Positions 24,548 through 34,156 of a stretch of DNA of 61,160 bases are shown here, one piece after another. The DNA lies in contig CAJUIS010000016.1 of NCBI GenBank assembly GCA_910586645.1, positions 1-61,160 of the forward strand. Direction: 5' to 3'. The notes under the pieces were generated by a model. It did no database searches. It was not told the origin of the DNA and was given only the letters and a program-made list of their open reading frames with translations. This DNA comes from an uncultured Lachnospiraceae bacterium. Its GTDB lineage: Bacteria > Bacillota > Clostridia > Lachnospirales > Lachnospiraceae. The translations under genes were made by a program, and so were the position numbers. Every line of letters starts with the position of its first letter. The first letter of the stretch is position 1.

Positions 24548-25876
24548 TTATCTTTTATTGACAGGAAGATACAATGTAAAAACAGTCTCTCTGCCAGGTT
24601 CACTTACGACTGTAATTCTCCCGCCGTGTTTTTCCGCAATCTTTCTGGAAAGCGGCAGTCCAAGTCCAAAGCCTCCTACATTTCTTGATTCGTCACATTT
24701 GAAAAACCTGCGGAAAATACGTTCCTGATTTTTCTTTGCAATTCCAATCCCATAGTCTTTTACCGCCACATAAGCTTCTCCTTCCGTCTCTCCCGTTTCT
24801 ATTTCAATGATTCCATCCGGGTAGCTGAACTTTGCCGCGTTTATAATCAGGTTCTGAATCACAATTGAAATCAGACTGATATCGCCTGTAGAAAACGCCT
24901 CCCTCAAATTTAAACGCACAGATACGTTATTTTCCAGTCCTTCCCGCATCCCGTCACAGACAGACTGTACAATTTCAACCAAATCCAGCTCTTCCCTTTC
25001 TATCTGCATTCTGTCCTGATCCAGCCTTGAGAGATTGAGCAATTGTGTAATCAGCGTATCAATTTTCTTTGACTGCCTGTATACGACGTCCAGAACTTCC
25101 CTGTATTCCTCCACACTGTCCACTTTTTTCTTTGCATATTGGCATTGAGCTGAAATTACCGCTACCGGAGTCCTGAGTTCGTGCGCAACATCCGCAGTAA
25201 ACTGCTCCTGAAGAAGAAACGTCTGCTCCAGCCTGTCCAGCATTCTGTCATTCGCCTTCGCCAGAACGGATATTTCATAAAAACGGTAATCCCCGTCCAT
25301 TCTCTGAGACATATCAAGACTTGAACTCACATTTTCCGCAATTTTACACATCCGTTTCAGCTCTTTTGAAATCCTTTTGGCAAGAAAAACTTCACAGAAA
25401 AGCATCACAGACAAAACGCCGATAATCACAAGATAGGAAACCATTTCTATGCCGCGGTAAAAGCTGTCCACATCCGACTCCCGAATAATTCCCCGAATAA
25501 ATATGCCTCTGCCCTCAATCCTTCCAATACGAATATCTCTCAGATAATATGTTTCCCCGTTATGATTTATACTGCGGCTATATCCGTTCCTGACCCTGTA
25601 TTTTGACAATTTCCGCTCTGCTTCTTTCGGATATTCTCCCGCAATAAGCTCCCGTTTTTTGCGTATCACCAGAAAATATACATCCTCGCTTTTATATAGA
25701 AATTTTTCTGAAATTTTCACTTGCTCATTTTCAATGGAAATATTGTGGATGTTGACTTCCATACTCCTTGCCAGCTCACGCTTTATCTCAGAATCTATCG
25801 CTGCATTTGACAAAACCTGAATTGCAATCAGCATGGAAAGAGCCATAAGAATCATCGCAACTGCCGGGGTCGCCAC
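24548..25876 (-). CDS. Membrane sensor histidine kinase
   Basis: About 442 residues. A first membrane segment at the N-terminus, an outside sensor region of about 125 residues, a second membrane segment near residue 145-165, a HAMP-like linker, and a DHp/HATPase core. The phosphoacceptor is in VAHELRTPV (histidine about residue 231); N box NLIINAAKF, G1 DYGIGI and GFGLGLPLS are intact. It is the partner of the response regulator 26 bases upstream. The start is uncertain: I use the GTG at 25876, but the frame is open further up and no good ribosome site is visible. The stimulus is unknown. Confidence 0.9.
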   Translation of the reverse strand: MATPAVAMILMALSMLIAIQVLSNAAIDSEIKRELARSMEVNIHNISIENEQVKISEKFLYKSEDVYFLVIRKKRELIAGEYPKEAERKLSKYRVRNGYSRSINHNGETYYLRDIRIGRIEGRGIFIRGIIRESDVDSFYRGIEMVSYLVIIGVLSVMLFCEVFLAKRISKELKRMCKIAENVSSSLDMSQRMDGDYRFYEISVLAKANDRMLDRLEQTFLLQEQFTADVAHELRTPVAVISAQCQYAKKKVDSVEEYREVLDVVYRQSKKIDTLITQLLNLSRLDQDRMQIEREELDLVEIVQSVCDGMREGLENNVSVRLNLREAFSTGDISLISIVIQNLIINAAKFSYPDGIIEIETGETEGEAYVAVKDYGIGIAKKNQERIFRRFFKCDESRNVGGFGLGLPLSRKIAEKHGGRITVVSEPGRETVFTLYLPVNKR

Positions 25877-25902
25877 GATATAACGGATGATGGATACCTG
25901 AT

Positions 25903-26577
25903 TTACTCGCTTTTCTTTAATACATATCCCACCCCTCTGATGGTCTGAATCATTTTGAATTCAAATCCCTCATCAATCTTTTTTCTCAGATACCGGATAT
26001 AAACGTCAATCAGATTGGAACTGCCGTCACGTCCAATATCCCAGATATTTGCCTCAATTTGCTCCCTGGTCACTACAATGTTCTGATTCCGGATTAAGTA
26101 AAGCAAAACAGAATACTCTTTTGGCGAAAGCTCAATAAGCTTCCCGGCTCTTTTCACAGAGCAGTCGTTGCAGTCTACCACCAAGTCTCCGCAGACATAG
26201 ACATTTTCATGCACATCCGCCTTTTTCCGGGTAATCATACGGATTCTCGCCAAAAGTTCTTTAAATTCAAAAGGCTTTACCATATAGTCATCCGCTCCCA
26301 AATCAAGTCCGCGGACAATGTCATTTACATCGCTTTTTGCACTCAAAAATAAAATCGGCGTTGTAATGCCCCTGCTGCGCGCCTTCTTAACAATGGTAAA
26401 TCCATCCATTTTCGGTATCATAATATCCAGAATTACGCCGTCATATTCTGCCAGACACAGATAATCAAAACCGCTTTCTCCATCATAACAGCTATCTACA
26501 AGATAACCTTCCGATTCCAGTTCCTTTACAATAATCCGATTTAAATCTTTTTCATCCTCAACGACCAGTAATCGCAT
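25903..26577 (-). CDS. OmpR-family response regulator
   Basis: A 224-residue regulator. The receiver domain has the acidic pocket (VVEDEKD), the phosphoacceptor in ILDIMIPKMDG and the lysine in MVKPFEFKEL. The winged-helix DNA-binding domain ends with VDVYIRYLRKKID-like sequence and TIRGVGYVL. The ATG at 26577 has GGAGG 4 bases upstream; the longer frame begins before that site. It is transcribed with the histidine kinase. A direct repeat just upstream may be its own binding site. Confidence 0.95.
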   Translation of the reverse strand: MRLLVVEDEKDLNRIIVKELESEGYLVDSCYDGESGFDYLCLAEYDGVILDIMIPKMDGFTIVKKARSRGITTPILFLSAKSDVNDIVRGLDLGADDYMVKPFEFKELLARIRMITRKKADVHENVYVCGDLVVDCNDCSVKRAGKLIELSPKEYSVLLYLIRNQNIVVTREQIEANIWDIGRDGSSNLIDVYIRYLRKKIDEGFEFKMIQTIRGVGYVLKKSE

Positions 26578-26637
26578 AGCCCCTCCTGCCATTAGTAAAA
26601 ATATTCCTAAAGTATCTCCATTTTATTCGTTTTATCC

Positions 26638-26673
26638 TTTAATCTATATCGTAAAGATTAAAATTAGATTAAA
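26638..26673. promoter_or_regulatory. Candidate response-regulator binding repeats
   Basis: AGATTAAA occurs at 26655-26662 and again 11 bp later at 26666-26673, with an inverted TTTAATCT at 26638-26645. Direct repeats at a helical period upstream of an OmpR-family gene are typical of autoregulation. Confidence 0.5.
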
Positions 26674-26703
26674 AAAGCAAGCTCCATTAAAAATGGAACT
26701 TGC
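26671..26703 (-). terminator. Intrinsic terminator of the alcohol dehydrogenase gene
   Basis: GCAAGTTCCATT pairs with AATGGAGCTTGC on the minus strand, followed by a six-T run. It overlaps the end of the candidate regulator-binding repeats. Confidence 0.75.
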
Positions 26704-26733
26704 CTGATATCCGTTTAATTTTCCGGGAAACGC

Positions 26734-27951
26734 TTAGAAATCCACATCCGTATCATAATAACAGCACTTCAAAAGTTTCTCCATTTCTTCCTGACTTGGC
26801 TGCCTTGGATTCGAACCTGTGCAGGCGTCTAAAATCGCATTCGCTGCAATCTCCGGAAGCCTCTCAAGAAATGCCTCTTCCGGCACAAATCCCTGTTCCG
26901 CCGGATAGCTGTCAGCGCCGTAATTTTTGATGCAGTGCGGTATGTTCAAATCGTCATTCATCTTTCTTAAATATGTAATTAACAATTCCACCTTTTCATC
27001 CAGGCTTTCTCCGCCTAAACCCATGAAATCCGCAATGTCCCCATAGCGTTTCTTTGCCGTCTCATCTTTGGCGTTAAATGCAATCACTTTCGGCAGATAC
27101 ATTGCATTTGCAGCGCCATGGATAATATGAGCGCCGAAATCCGCAAAAGCCGCGCCTGTTTTATGAGCCATGGAGTGCACGATTCCCAAAAGCGCATTCG
27201 TAAATGCCATTCCCGCAAGACACTGTGCATTGTGCATAGAAGCTCTCTTTTCCATGTCTCCATGATAAGAATCCACCAAATCCCTCTGGATCATCTTAAT
27301 CGCATGAAGCGCCAGAGGATCCGTATAATCACAGTTTGCCGTAGATACATAAGCTTCCACTGCGTGCGTCATAGCGTCCATTCCGGTATGCGCCACCAGT
27401 TTCTTCGGCATCGTCTCCGCCAAATCCGGATCTACAATCGCTACATCCGGCGTAATCTCAAAGTCTGCAATCGGATACTTAATGCCTTTCTGATAATCTG
27501 TAATAATTGAAAACGCCGTCACTTCCGTAGCGGTTCCCGAAGTAGAGGATATCGCACAGAAATGGGCTTTCTTCCTAAGGCTTGGAATGCCGAACACTTT
27601 ACACATCTCTTCAAACGTGATATCCGGATATTCGTATTTGATCCACATCGCTTTTGCCGCGTCAATTGGAGAACCGCCGCCCATTGCAATAATCCAGTCC
27701 GGCTCGAATTTCGCCATTGCCTCTGCGCCCTTCATAACAGTCTCCACCGACGGATCCGGCTCAATGCCCTCAAACAATTCCACTTCCATGCCGGCTTCCT
27801 TCAAATATCCGACTGCACGATCCAGAAAACCAAAACGCTTCATAGAACCGCCGCCAACACAGATAATCGCCTTTTTGCCCTGGAAAGATTTCAAAGCTTC
27901 CAGAGAACCCTTGCCATGATACAAATCACGCGGTAATGTAAACCTTGCCAT
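26734..27951 (-). CDS. Iron-containing alcohol dehydrogenase
   Basis: A 405-residue group III alcohol dehydrogenase. The nucleotide-binding GGGSPIDAAKA (about residues 91-101), SSTSGTATEVTAF, and the metal-site region TGMDAMTHAVEAY plus the histidines in HSMAHKTGAAF and HGAANA are present. The sequence is close to the C-terminal dehydrogenase half of AdhE and to butanol dehydrogenases, so it probably reduces aldehydes to alcohols with NAD(P)H in fermentation. The gene is a single unit with its own terminator. Confidence 0.92.
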   Translation of the reverse strand: MARFTLPRDLYHGKGSLEALKSFQGKKAIICVGGGSMKRFGFLDRAVGYLKEAGMEVELFEGIEPDPSVETVMKGAEAMAKFEPDWIIAMGGGSPIDAAKAMWIKYEYPDITFEEMCKVFGIPSLRKKAHFCAISSTSGTATEVTAFSIITDYQKGIKYPIADFEITPDVAIVDPDLAETMPKKLVAHTGMDAMTHAVEAYVSTANCDYTDPLALHAIKMIQRDLVDSYHGDMEKRASMHNAQCLAGMAFTNALLGIVHSMAHKTGAAFADFGAHIIHGAANAMYLPKVIAFNAKDETAKKRYGDIADFMGLGGESLDEKVELLITYLRKMNDDLNIPHCIKNYGADSYPAEQGFVPEEAFLERLPEIAANAILDACTGSNPRQPSQEEMEKLLKCCYYDTDVDF

Positions 27952-28031
27952 TTTTGTAAATACCTCCTTATATTATTTTAGAGATATTATACCATAACTC
28001 CTGTTAAAAAAACAGAAAATTTGTATAAAAT

Positions 28032-28919
28032 TTACTTATCTGACGCAACAATCAGCGTATGGTATCCCAGATCGCGCAGCTTTCTCTGCAGTTTTACGGC
28101 GTCCTCCAGGGAATCTTCTTTTCCCGCAATGACGTGCAGAAGGCCCGCCTCTTCCATAACATAAGCCGCAAACCCCTGATCCGCAAGCTGTTCCGCCAGA
28201 AAATTTGCCGTCGTCCGGTAGCCGAACCTTCCCACTTCCACGCCAAATATCATTTCTTCATCGCCATCGTCCGCTTCAGAATCATTAAGCGCCTTACAGT
28301 CCGCGCAGGCGCCGGTTTCGCCGTCCTCATTCACTGACTCCAAAAAATCCGCTTCTCCGTCCAAACGGCTCTGGTTTCTGACATTCTGATCCAAAGGCAC
28401 GGCGCGCTCGATTCCCATTGCAATCGCGCTTGCCACTTCATTAAAATTATTGTCAAATATCTCATTGTCCCTGTCGTGATTGATAAACCCTGCTTCAATT
28501 AAAACGGCGGGCATTTCCGTCCGGCGGAGAACTGCAAGCCCTGTCCGCTCCTCAATTCCAAGATTTGCAAAACCCGTCTTTTCAAGCTCTTCGTTAATGG
28601 ATTCCGCCAGACGTTCCGCCCGTTCGTCTCCACCGTAAATCAAAGTCTGTACGCCATTATACGTATTGTCATTTTCCGCCCAGTTTCTGTGGAATGAAAT
28701 AAAGTAATCGGCTCCCGCATCATTTCCAATCTGCGCTTTTTCATAAGGCGACTGATAGACGTCCGTCGTCCTGGTATAAACCACATCATATCCCTGCTGT
28801 TCTAAAATTTTTCCGACTGCCAGAGCAAGGCGCAGATTATCCTCTTTTTCCTTTCTGTCCTGATACATCGCGCCATTGTCAAACCCTCCGTGTCCGGCAT
28901 CTATTACAATGATTGCCAA
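28032..28919 (-). CDS. N-acetylmuramoyl-L-alanine amidase with C-terminal SPOR-like domain
   Basis: A 295-residue protein. The Amidase_3 domain (residues 1-180) has the zinc site DAGHGG, a glutamate in KEKEDN, ISFHRNW and catalytic LIEAGFI. A C-terminal region (about 220-295) with FGVEVGRFGYRTTANFLAEQL resembles a SPOR-type peptidoglycan-binding repeat. No signal peptide is visible, so it may act after mother-cell lysis or leave by another route. A linker of acidic residues with C-A-D-C joins the parts. The start is a TTG with AGGAG 8 bases upstream. It follows aspS by 55 bases. Confidence 0.85.
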   Translation of the reverse strand: MAIIVIDAGHGGFDNGAMYQDRKEKEDNLRLALAVGKILEQQGYDVVYTRTTDVYQSPYEKAQIGNDAGADYFISFHRNWAENDNTYNGVQTLIYGGDERAERLAESINEELEKTGFANLGIEERTGLAVLRRTEMPAVLIEAGFINHDRDNEIFDNNFNEVASAIAMGIERAVPLDQNVRNQSRLDGEADFLESVNEDGETGACADCKALNDSEADDGDEEMIFGVEVGRFGYRTTANFLAEQLADQGFAAYVMEEAGLLHVIAGKEDSLEDAVKLQRKLRDLGYHTLIVASDK

Positions 28920-28974
28920 AGCTTCTGCTCCTACAATGATATTCTCCTTATTATATGCCGGACTTAAAAATCGG

Positions 28975-30756
28975 TTACTCTTCTATTTTCAGACAAAGCT
29001 CCGCAAGCTGCTTTTCATCTACCGTTCCCGGCGCTTCCGTCATCAGGCAGGAAGCATCCTTTACTTTTGGAAACGCAATCACGTCCCGGATGGAGTCTGC
29101 GTGAACCATATGCATCACCATACGGTCTACGCCATACGCAAGCCCCGCATGCGGAGGAACGCCATAACGAAACGCCTCCAGCAAAAATCCAAACTGTTCA
29201 TAAGCGCTCTCCTTTGTAAATCCAAGCGCTTCAAACATTTTTTCCTGAATGTCATTCTGATGGATACGAACGGAACCGCCTCCAAGCTCTGTGCCGTTTA
29301 ATACAATGTCATATGCTTTTGCTCTTACAGAACCCGGGTCTGTGTCAATGTTTTTCCAGTCCTCTTCCACCGGCATTGTAAACGGATGATGCATCGCCAT
29401 AAAGCGTCCCTCTTCTTCAGACCACTCAAACAGTGGAAAATCCGTAATCCAGAGAAAATGATACTGATTCGGATTCAAAAGCTCAAGCTCTTTCGCCAGT
29501 TCCAGCCGAAGCGCACCGAGCACGTTCCAGACAATTTTATTTTTATCCGCCGCAAATAAAAGCAGATCGTTCGGTTCTCCGTCCATTGCACGCACCAGTG
29601 CAGACAGTTCTTCCTCTGTCATAAACTTTGCAAATGACGACTTATAGCTCCCGTCTTCCAAAACCGCAAGGTAAGCAAGCCCTTTTGCGCCATAGCCTTT
29701 TGCAAATTCGACAAGCTTATCTATTTTCTTTCTCGGCATTGCTCCCTGTCCTTTGGCATTGATTCCCCGGACAGAGCCTTTCTGCTCCAAAGCTCCCGTA
29801 AATACGCCAAACCCACAGTCCTTTACAATTTCGGAAACGTCCTTTAATTCCATGCCGAAACGCGTATCCGGTTTGTCGGATCCAAAACGGTCCATCGCTT
29901 CCTGCCACGGCATCCTTGGAAGAGGAAGCTGTATTTCCTCGCCAACCGCCTCCCGGAATACGTACTGAAGCAGACGTTCATTGACGTCCAGCACATCGTC
30001 AATATCCACAAAAGACAATTCCATATCCGCCTGCGTAAATTCCGGCTGACGGTCTGCGCGCAGATCCTCATCGCGAAAACATTTTGCAATCTGAAAGTAA
30101 CGATCGTATCCGGAACACATCAAAAGCTGCTTAAACAACTGAGGCGACTGCGGCAGCGCATAGAAGCATCCGGGATGTACACGGCTTGGCACCAGGTAGT
30201 CTCTCGCCCCCTCCGGCGTGGATTTGCAGAGAATTGGCGTTTCAATCTCAAGAAAGCCCTCTTTTGCCATAAACTCCCGCATCAGATATACAACTTTACT
30301 GCGCAGCATAAGATTTTTCTGGATATCCGGCCTTCTTAAATCCAGATACCGGTATTTCAGCCGGAGCTCGTCTTTTGTCTGGCTGTTTTCCTCAATCGGA
30401 AACGGCGGCGTATCCGATTCTGACAAAATCCGAAGCTCCTCTGCAAAGACTTCTATATCCCCTGTTTTTAAATTTTCATTGACTGCGGCTTCCCGCTTCT
30501 GCACTTTGCCCGTCACTGCAATTACAAACTCATTCCGAATGCTTCCTGCTTTTACAAATCCATCGCTTCCCACGCAGTTTTCATCAAAGACAATCTGAAG
30601 CAGTCCAGAACGATCCCTCAAATCCACAAAAATCAAAGCTCCCAGATTTCTTCTTTTCTGTACCCATCCCATTACGGTAATTGTTTCCCCGGTATTTTTG
30701 CCTGACACTTCCGCGCATCTGTGGGAACGTTTCATTCCCTGCATTGATTCCGCCAT
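28975..30756 (-). CDS. aspS: Aspartyl-tRNA synthetase
   Basis: A 593-residue class II synthetase of bacterial type. It has the OB-fold anticodon-binding domain (GWVQKRRNLGALIFVDLRD), motif 2 region FRDEDLRADRQPEFTQ, the bacterial GAD insertion, and motif 3 GLAYGVDRMVM near the C-terminus. I use the ATG at 30756, which has GGAGGG upstream; the open frame reaching 30831 overlaps hisS and has no site. It is the second gene of a hisS-aspS operon, 37 bases after hisS. Confidence 0.96.
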   Translation of the reverse strand: MAESMQGMKRSHRCAEVSGKNTGETITVMGWVQKRRNLGALIFVDLRDRSGLLQIVFDENCVGSDGFVKAGSIRNEFVIAVTGKVQKREAAVNENLKTGDIEVFAEELRILSESDTPPFPIEENSQTKDELRLKYRYLDLRRPDIQKNLMLRSKVVYLMREFMAKEGFLEIETPILCKSTPEGARDYLVPSRVHPGCFYALPQSPQLFKQLLMCSGYDRYFQIAKCFRDEDLRADRQPEFTQADMELSFVDIDDVLDVNERLLQYVFREAVGEEIQLPLPRMPWQEAMDRFGSDKPDTRFGMELKDVSEIVKDCGFGVFTGALEQKGSVRGINAKGQGAMPRKKIDKLVEFAKGYGAKGLAYLAVLEDGSYKSSFAKFMTEEELSALVRAMDGEPNDLLLFAADKNKIVWNVLGALRLELAKELELLNPNQYHFLWITDFPLFEWSEEEGRFMAMHHPFTMPVEEDWKNIDTDPGSVRAKAYDIVLNGTELGGGSVRIHQNDIQEKMFEALGFTKESAYEQFGFLLEAFRYGVPPHAGLAYGVDRMVMHMVHADSIRDVIAFPKVKDASCLMTEAPGTVDEKQLAELCLKIEE

Positions 30757-30793
30757 ATTTCCCTCCTGTTTTCTCTGTTCTCCAGCATTCTTC

Positions 30794-32059
30794 TTATATT
30801 GATCTGCAGAAAAATTCTTCAAATTCTTCATAGCCTTCTTTTGCCAGTTTCTCTTTCTGAAACTTTTTATTTTTATTCATACGCACAACCAGAACCTGCC
30901 GCCCGTTCTCCCTTTCGGTCTGCGCCTGTTTCATCACTTCACAGAGCTTGTCCGCCGGATAATTTTTCTCTATCAGATACGCCTTCTTTTTCGGCTGCGC
31001 CGGAATCTGATACCCCTGTTCCAAAAGAAGAAGTATAATCCGCTCAAAGCCAATGGAAAATCCGCACGCCGGAACGTCATTTCCGGTAAAATTGCCGATC
31101 ATCTTATCATACCTTCCGCCGCCTCCGCAGCTTCCTCCAAATTCCGGAATTGCAATTTCAAAAATCGTTCCCGTATAATATCCCATTCCGCGCACCAGAG
31201 TCGGATCAAATACCATACGAAAATCAGCCGTCTTCGTCCGCTCCACGCTCTCTATAATTTCTTTCAGGTTTTTTCGGATTCCGTCCTCCAGAAAACCGTC
31301 CAGTTTTGCCGCAAGAAGTTCAACGGCTTTGCCGCCGTCCGCCTCTCCTTCCGTTTCTTCAAACAAACCAAGGTATTTTTCGACCGATTCTTTGCCCAAT
31401 CCGCTTTCTTCCAGCTCTTTTGCGACGCCGTCTCTGCCGATTTTGTCCATTTTATCTAAAATGATAAATACATTTTCCAGCGAATCTTCCGGAAATCCGC
31501 TGTAAGCAGCCATCGCCCTTAAAATCCCGCGTTCATTAATCCGGATTTCAAAACCTGAAAATCCAAGTTTTCCAAGCGTCGTCGTCGTGGCCAGAATCAA
31601 TTCAATTTCCGCCAAATCCGAAGGCTCGCCCAAAATATCAATGTCGCACTGTGTAAACTGACGGTAGCGCCCTCTCTGCGGCCTGTCCGCCCGAAAGACA
31701 TTTCCTATCTGAAGCGCCTTAAACGGCGAAGGGAGATCATTTGCATGATTGGCATAAAATCTCGCTAAGGGAAGCGTTAAATCATAACGAAGCCCAAGAT
31801 CCACCAAATCGCTCTCGCTTTCCGCGCTTTCCAGCTTCAGTTTTTCCCCTCTTTTTAAAACTTTAAAAATCAGTTTCTCGTTTTCCCCGCCCTGTTTACT
31901 GCATAAATTCGCAATATTTTCCATACAGGGCGTGTCAATCGGAGTAAATCCAAACCCCCGGTACGTCTCCTTAATTACTCCGGCAACATAATCCCTGATC
32001 TGCATTTCCTCCGGCAGTATATCTTTCATCCCGGTCACGGGTTTTTTCGCCAACGACAT
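30794..32059 (-). CDS. hisS: Histidyl-tRNA synthetase
   Basis: A 421-residue class II synthetase. The family motifs RYDLTLPLARF, RGRYRQFTQCD and the histidine-A motif GMGYYTGTIFE with GGGGRYD are present, followed by the C-terminal anticodon-binding domain (LVVRMNKNKKF). TGGAGGG lies 5-6 bases before the ATG. A promoter is found about 70 bases upstream, and no T-box is evident. Its product and AspS charge tRNA-His and tRNA-Asp. Confidence 0.96.
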   Translation of the reverse strand: MSLAKKPVTGMKDILPEEMQIRDYVAGVIKETYRGFGFTPIDTPCMENIANLCSKQGGENEKLIFKVLKRGEKLKLESAESESDLVDLGLRYDLTLPLARFYANHANDLPSPFKALQIGNVFRADRPQRGRYRQFTQCDIDILGEPSDLAEIELILATTTTLGKLGFSGFEIRINERGILRAMAAYSGFPEDSLENVFIILDKMDKIGRDGVAKELEESGLGKESVEKYLGLFEETEGEADGGKAVELLAAKLDGFLEDGIRKNLKEIIESVERTKTADFRMVFDPTLVRGMGYYTGTIFEIAIPEFGGSCGGGGRYDKMIGNFTGNDVPACGFSIGFERIILLLLEQGYQIPAQPKKKAYLIEKNYPADKLCEVMKQAQTERENGRQVLVVRMNKNKKFQKEKLAKEGYEEFEEFFCRSI

Positions 32060-32128
32060 AAATTTCCCTCCATTTTATGCTTTCCTTTTTCTGTGCCCCA
32101 AGCAATTTCTGCCGGCTTTCACTATCAT

Positions 32129-32157
32129 ATTCTATTATTTTATTTCATGTTTTGCAA
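32129..32157 (-). promoter_or_regulatory. SigA-type promoter of hisS-aspS
   Basis: TTGCAA (32152-32157), 17 bases, TAGAAT (32129-32134) on the minus strand. Confidence 0.55.
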
Positions 32158-32244
32158 TGCTATTTTTACAAAATTAAAAACGTTTCGATGATTCCCGCTC
32201 TCCATATGCCGGCGGCGCCTATCGCCGGAAAGACAGGGCCTGTC

Positions 32245-32273
32245 TTGACAATGCGGTAAAATCTCAATATAAT
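32245..32273 (+). promoter_or_regulatory. Consensus SigA promoter for the DUF2871 gene
   Basis: Perfect TTGACA (32245-32250) and TATAAT (32268-32273) with a 17-base spacer. Confidence 0.8.
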
Positions 32274-32369
32274 GAACGTTGTCTCTGTTAAGAAGACTGG
32301 ATAAACGATATAACCAGAGACTTAGCAGCCATTTTTGACCGTATCACTATTATGCCGGGAGGAATCACT

Positions 32370-32789
32370 ATGAAACGTTACATAAACGCCTCGCTGCTGT
32401 ATGCCGTTCTTGCAATGGCCGGCGGTGTATTTTATCGGGAATTTACCAAGTTCAATGACTTTACTGCCAAAACCGCTCTTTCTGTGGTGCATACCCATTA
32501 TTTTATGCTGGGCGCGGCGTTTTTCCTTCTGCTGCTCCTGCTGGAAAAAAACTTTTCTTTTACCGAAGCAAAAACCAGGCGGACACTGGCCGCTTATCAC
32601 ATTGGCCTGAACCTGACCGCGGCGATGTTTTTGGTACGGGGCGTGGCCCAGACGCTGAATATCCCGCTTTCTTCCGGCGCAAACGCCGCAATCTCCGGAA
32701 TTGCCGGGATCGGGCATATCCTGCTGGGCGTCAGCCTTACGCTTCTGCTGATACAGATCAGACGCAGCATATTGGCGTCAAATGCCTGA
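32370..32789 (+). CDS. DUF2871 membrane protein
   Basis: A 139-residue protein with about four membrane segments. It carries the family hallmark GVFYREFTKFNDFT followed by HTHYFMLGAAFF, with conserved histidines that could bind metal or heme, although no such role is proven. GGAGG lies 6 bases before the ATG at 32370. Its G+C is higher than the AT-rich ATPase gene further on. It has a perfect promoter and stands alone. Confidence 0.8.
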   Translation: MKRYINASLLYAVLAMAGGVFYREFTKFNDFTAKTALSVVHTHYFMLGAAFFLLLLLLEKNFSFTEAKTRRTLAAYHIGLNLTAAMFLVRGVAQTLNIPLSSGANAAISGIAGIGHILLGVSLTLLLIQIRRSILASNA

Positions 32790-32830
32790 TGGGAATTTTA
32801 ATTTTATACCCCTCTTCCCCGCTTCTGCAG

Positions 32831-32974
32831 TCAGTAACCGCTCTTTTGGCCGATTACCGTTCCAACCAGAACCAAAAGCCCTGCGGAATCGAAGGCCTCC
32901 GGATCAGAAATCCTGCCGTATCCAAACACACTCCTGTGAACCTGGTAAGTACGCGCTTCAATCGGTGATATATG
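32831..32974 (-). pseudogene. Remnant of an unidentified gene
   Basis: A short minus-strand open stretch reads TYQVHRSVFGYGRISDPEAF and then a hydrophobic tail ending GQKSGY before a stop. A different frame just upstream (about 32975-33000) reads VYGLAFQAYITD. Together they look like one C-terminal coding region broken by a frameshift. I cannot name the parent protein. The rest of 32790-33063 shows nothing else. Confidence 0.35.
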
Positions 32975-33063
32975 CCTGGAAAGCTAAGCCATATACTTTT
33001 TAAAAAGGATTCACTTTCCCATATCTGTTATATGTCACTTCCTCAATATCTTTTTTGTAAAAA

Positions 33064-33780
33064 CTACTCTATCAGAAGCCTGTCTAACAGCGTATGCCTG
33101 TTATTTATAAACATTTCCGTAACCTGATAGCTTTCTGTTTCCTCATATTCGCATAAATGTACGCTTCCATTATCAAAACAGTATATATCCGCATTTGGGA
33201 TTCCCAGCAAAATGGGTGAATGTGTAACTATAAAAAACTGTGCTCCTTCTTTTGCACACCTATCTATTTCCATTAACAATGTAAGCTGTCTTTGCGGTGA
33301 TAATGCCGCTTCCGGTTCATCAAAAAGATACAGACCATTTGCCCGCAGATTATTCTGCGCTAATGCCAGGAAGCTCTCTCCATGTGATTTTTCGTGATAT
33401 CTGACCGAAGGATGTGCAATATCTGCATAGCTCTCTTCTTGGGTTGCAACATTATAAAAACTCTCAGCTCTAAGAAAATACCCCCATTTTTCCCTCCTAT
33501 ATCCTTTTAAAATCCTTATTGCATCACATAATTCTGAATGGGTGTCGTGTGTGGAAAAAACATAATTCTTTGTTCCCCCCTCCGGATTAAAGCCACAAGC
33601 CACTGCAAGCGCCTCTAGTAACGTTGATTTACCGCTTCCATTTTCTCCGGCAAAAAAAGTTATTGGACTATTAAAATCAAGTCTTTCAATGCCTTTCAAT
33701 GCTTCTATTTTCTTCAGGTAACTATCATTATTTATTTTATTCCAATCAAACATTACTCCCTGTATCAACTGATTATTCAT
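33064..33780 (-). CDS. Stand-alone AAA ATPase (COG3910-like)
   Basis: A 238-residue ABC-type ATPase domain. Walker A is GENGSGKST (about residues 45-53), Walker B is GLYLFDEPEAALSP, and the H-loop histidine is in FIVTHSPIL. The sequence around HGESFLALAQN is the signature region. It has no membrane part and no partner gene, so it may be a DNA-repair or defence ATPase or a regulator. It is AT-rich relative to its neighbours, like the ATPase at 7735. No clear ribosome site supports the ATG choice. Confidence 0.7.
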   Translation of the reverse strand: MNNQLIQGVMFDWNKINNDSYLKKIEALKGIERLDFNSPITFFAGENGSGKSTLLEALAVACGFNPEGGTKNYVFSTHDTHSELCDAIRILKGYRREKWGYFLRAESFYNVATQEESYADIAHPSVRYHEKSHGESFLALAQNNLRANGLYLFDEPEAALSPQRQLTLLMEIDRCAKEGAQFFIVTHSPILLGIPNADIYCFDNGSVHLCEYEETESYQVTEMFINNRHTLLDRLLIE

Positions 33781-34156
33781 TAAGTTTTCTCCAAAAAATA
33801 AATTATTCGTCTCTGCAAATCCCGATTTTTCTAATCATATCATACCATAATCACATTCCCTTTACTATCTGGAAATCCTGATTTCTTTTTCCTGGGCACT
33901 CCCTTCTGAACTTAAATTGTACGCCGCTTTTTTATTTCATTCTCTATAGGAATGCTTTTCATTTCATAGAATGACTGTTACCAAATGTGCATTTTAATTT
34001 ATTGGACTGTCTTGACATTACAACTTTTTCATAAAAGGCTGAAATCCTGCTTAAAAGGCGCAAAAAAGAGCGTCTCGATATTTCCGAAACTCTCTTTTGG
34101 AATCTTTGGATTTACACTGATTTTGTAGGACATATTTTAGCCCGAATTTTGAATTT
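33781..34156. other. Intergenic region of about 375 bases
   Basis: No gene is visible here. It holds the terminator of the hemZ operon (34064-34098) and AT-rich sequence upstream of the ATPase gene. I see no repeat or RNA element. Confidence 0.5.
34064..34098 (-). terminator. Intrinsic terminator of the relA-hemZ operon
   Basis: AAAAGAG (34064-34070) pairs with CTCTTTT (34092-34098) and the pairing continues inward with one mismatch; on the minus strand it is followed by a T run. Confidence 0.65.
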
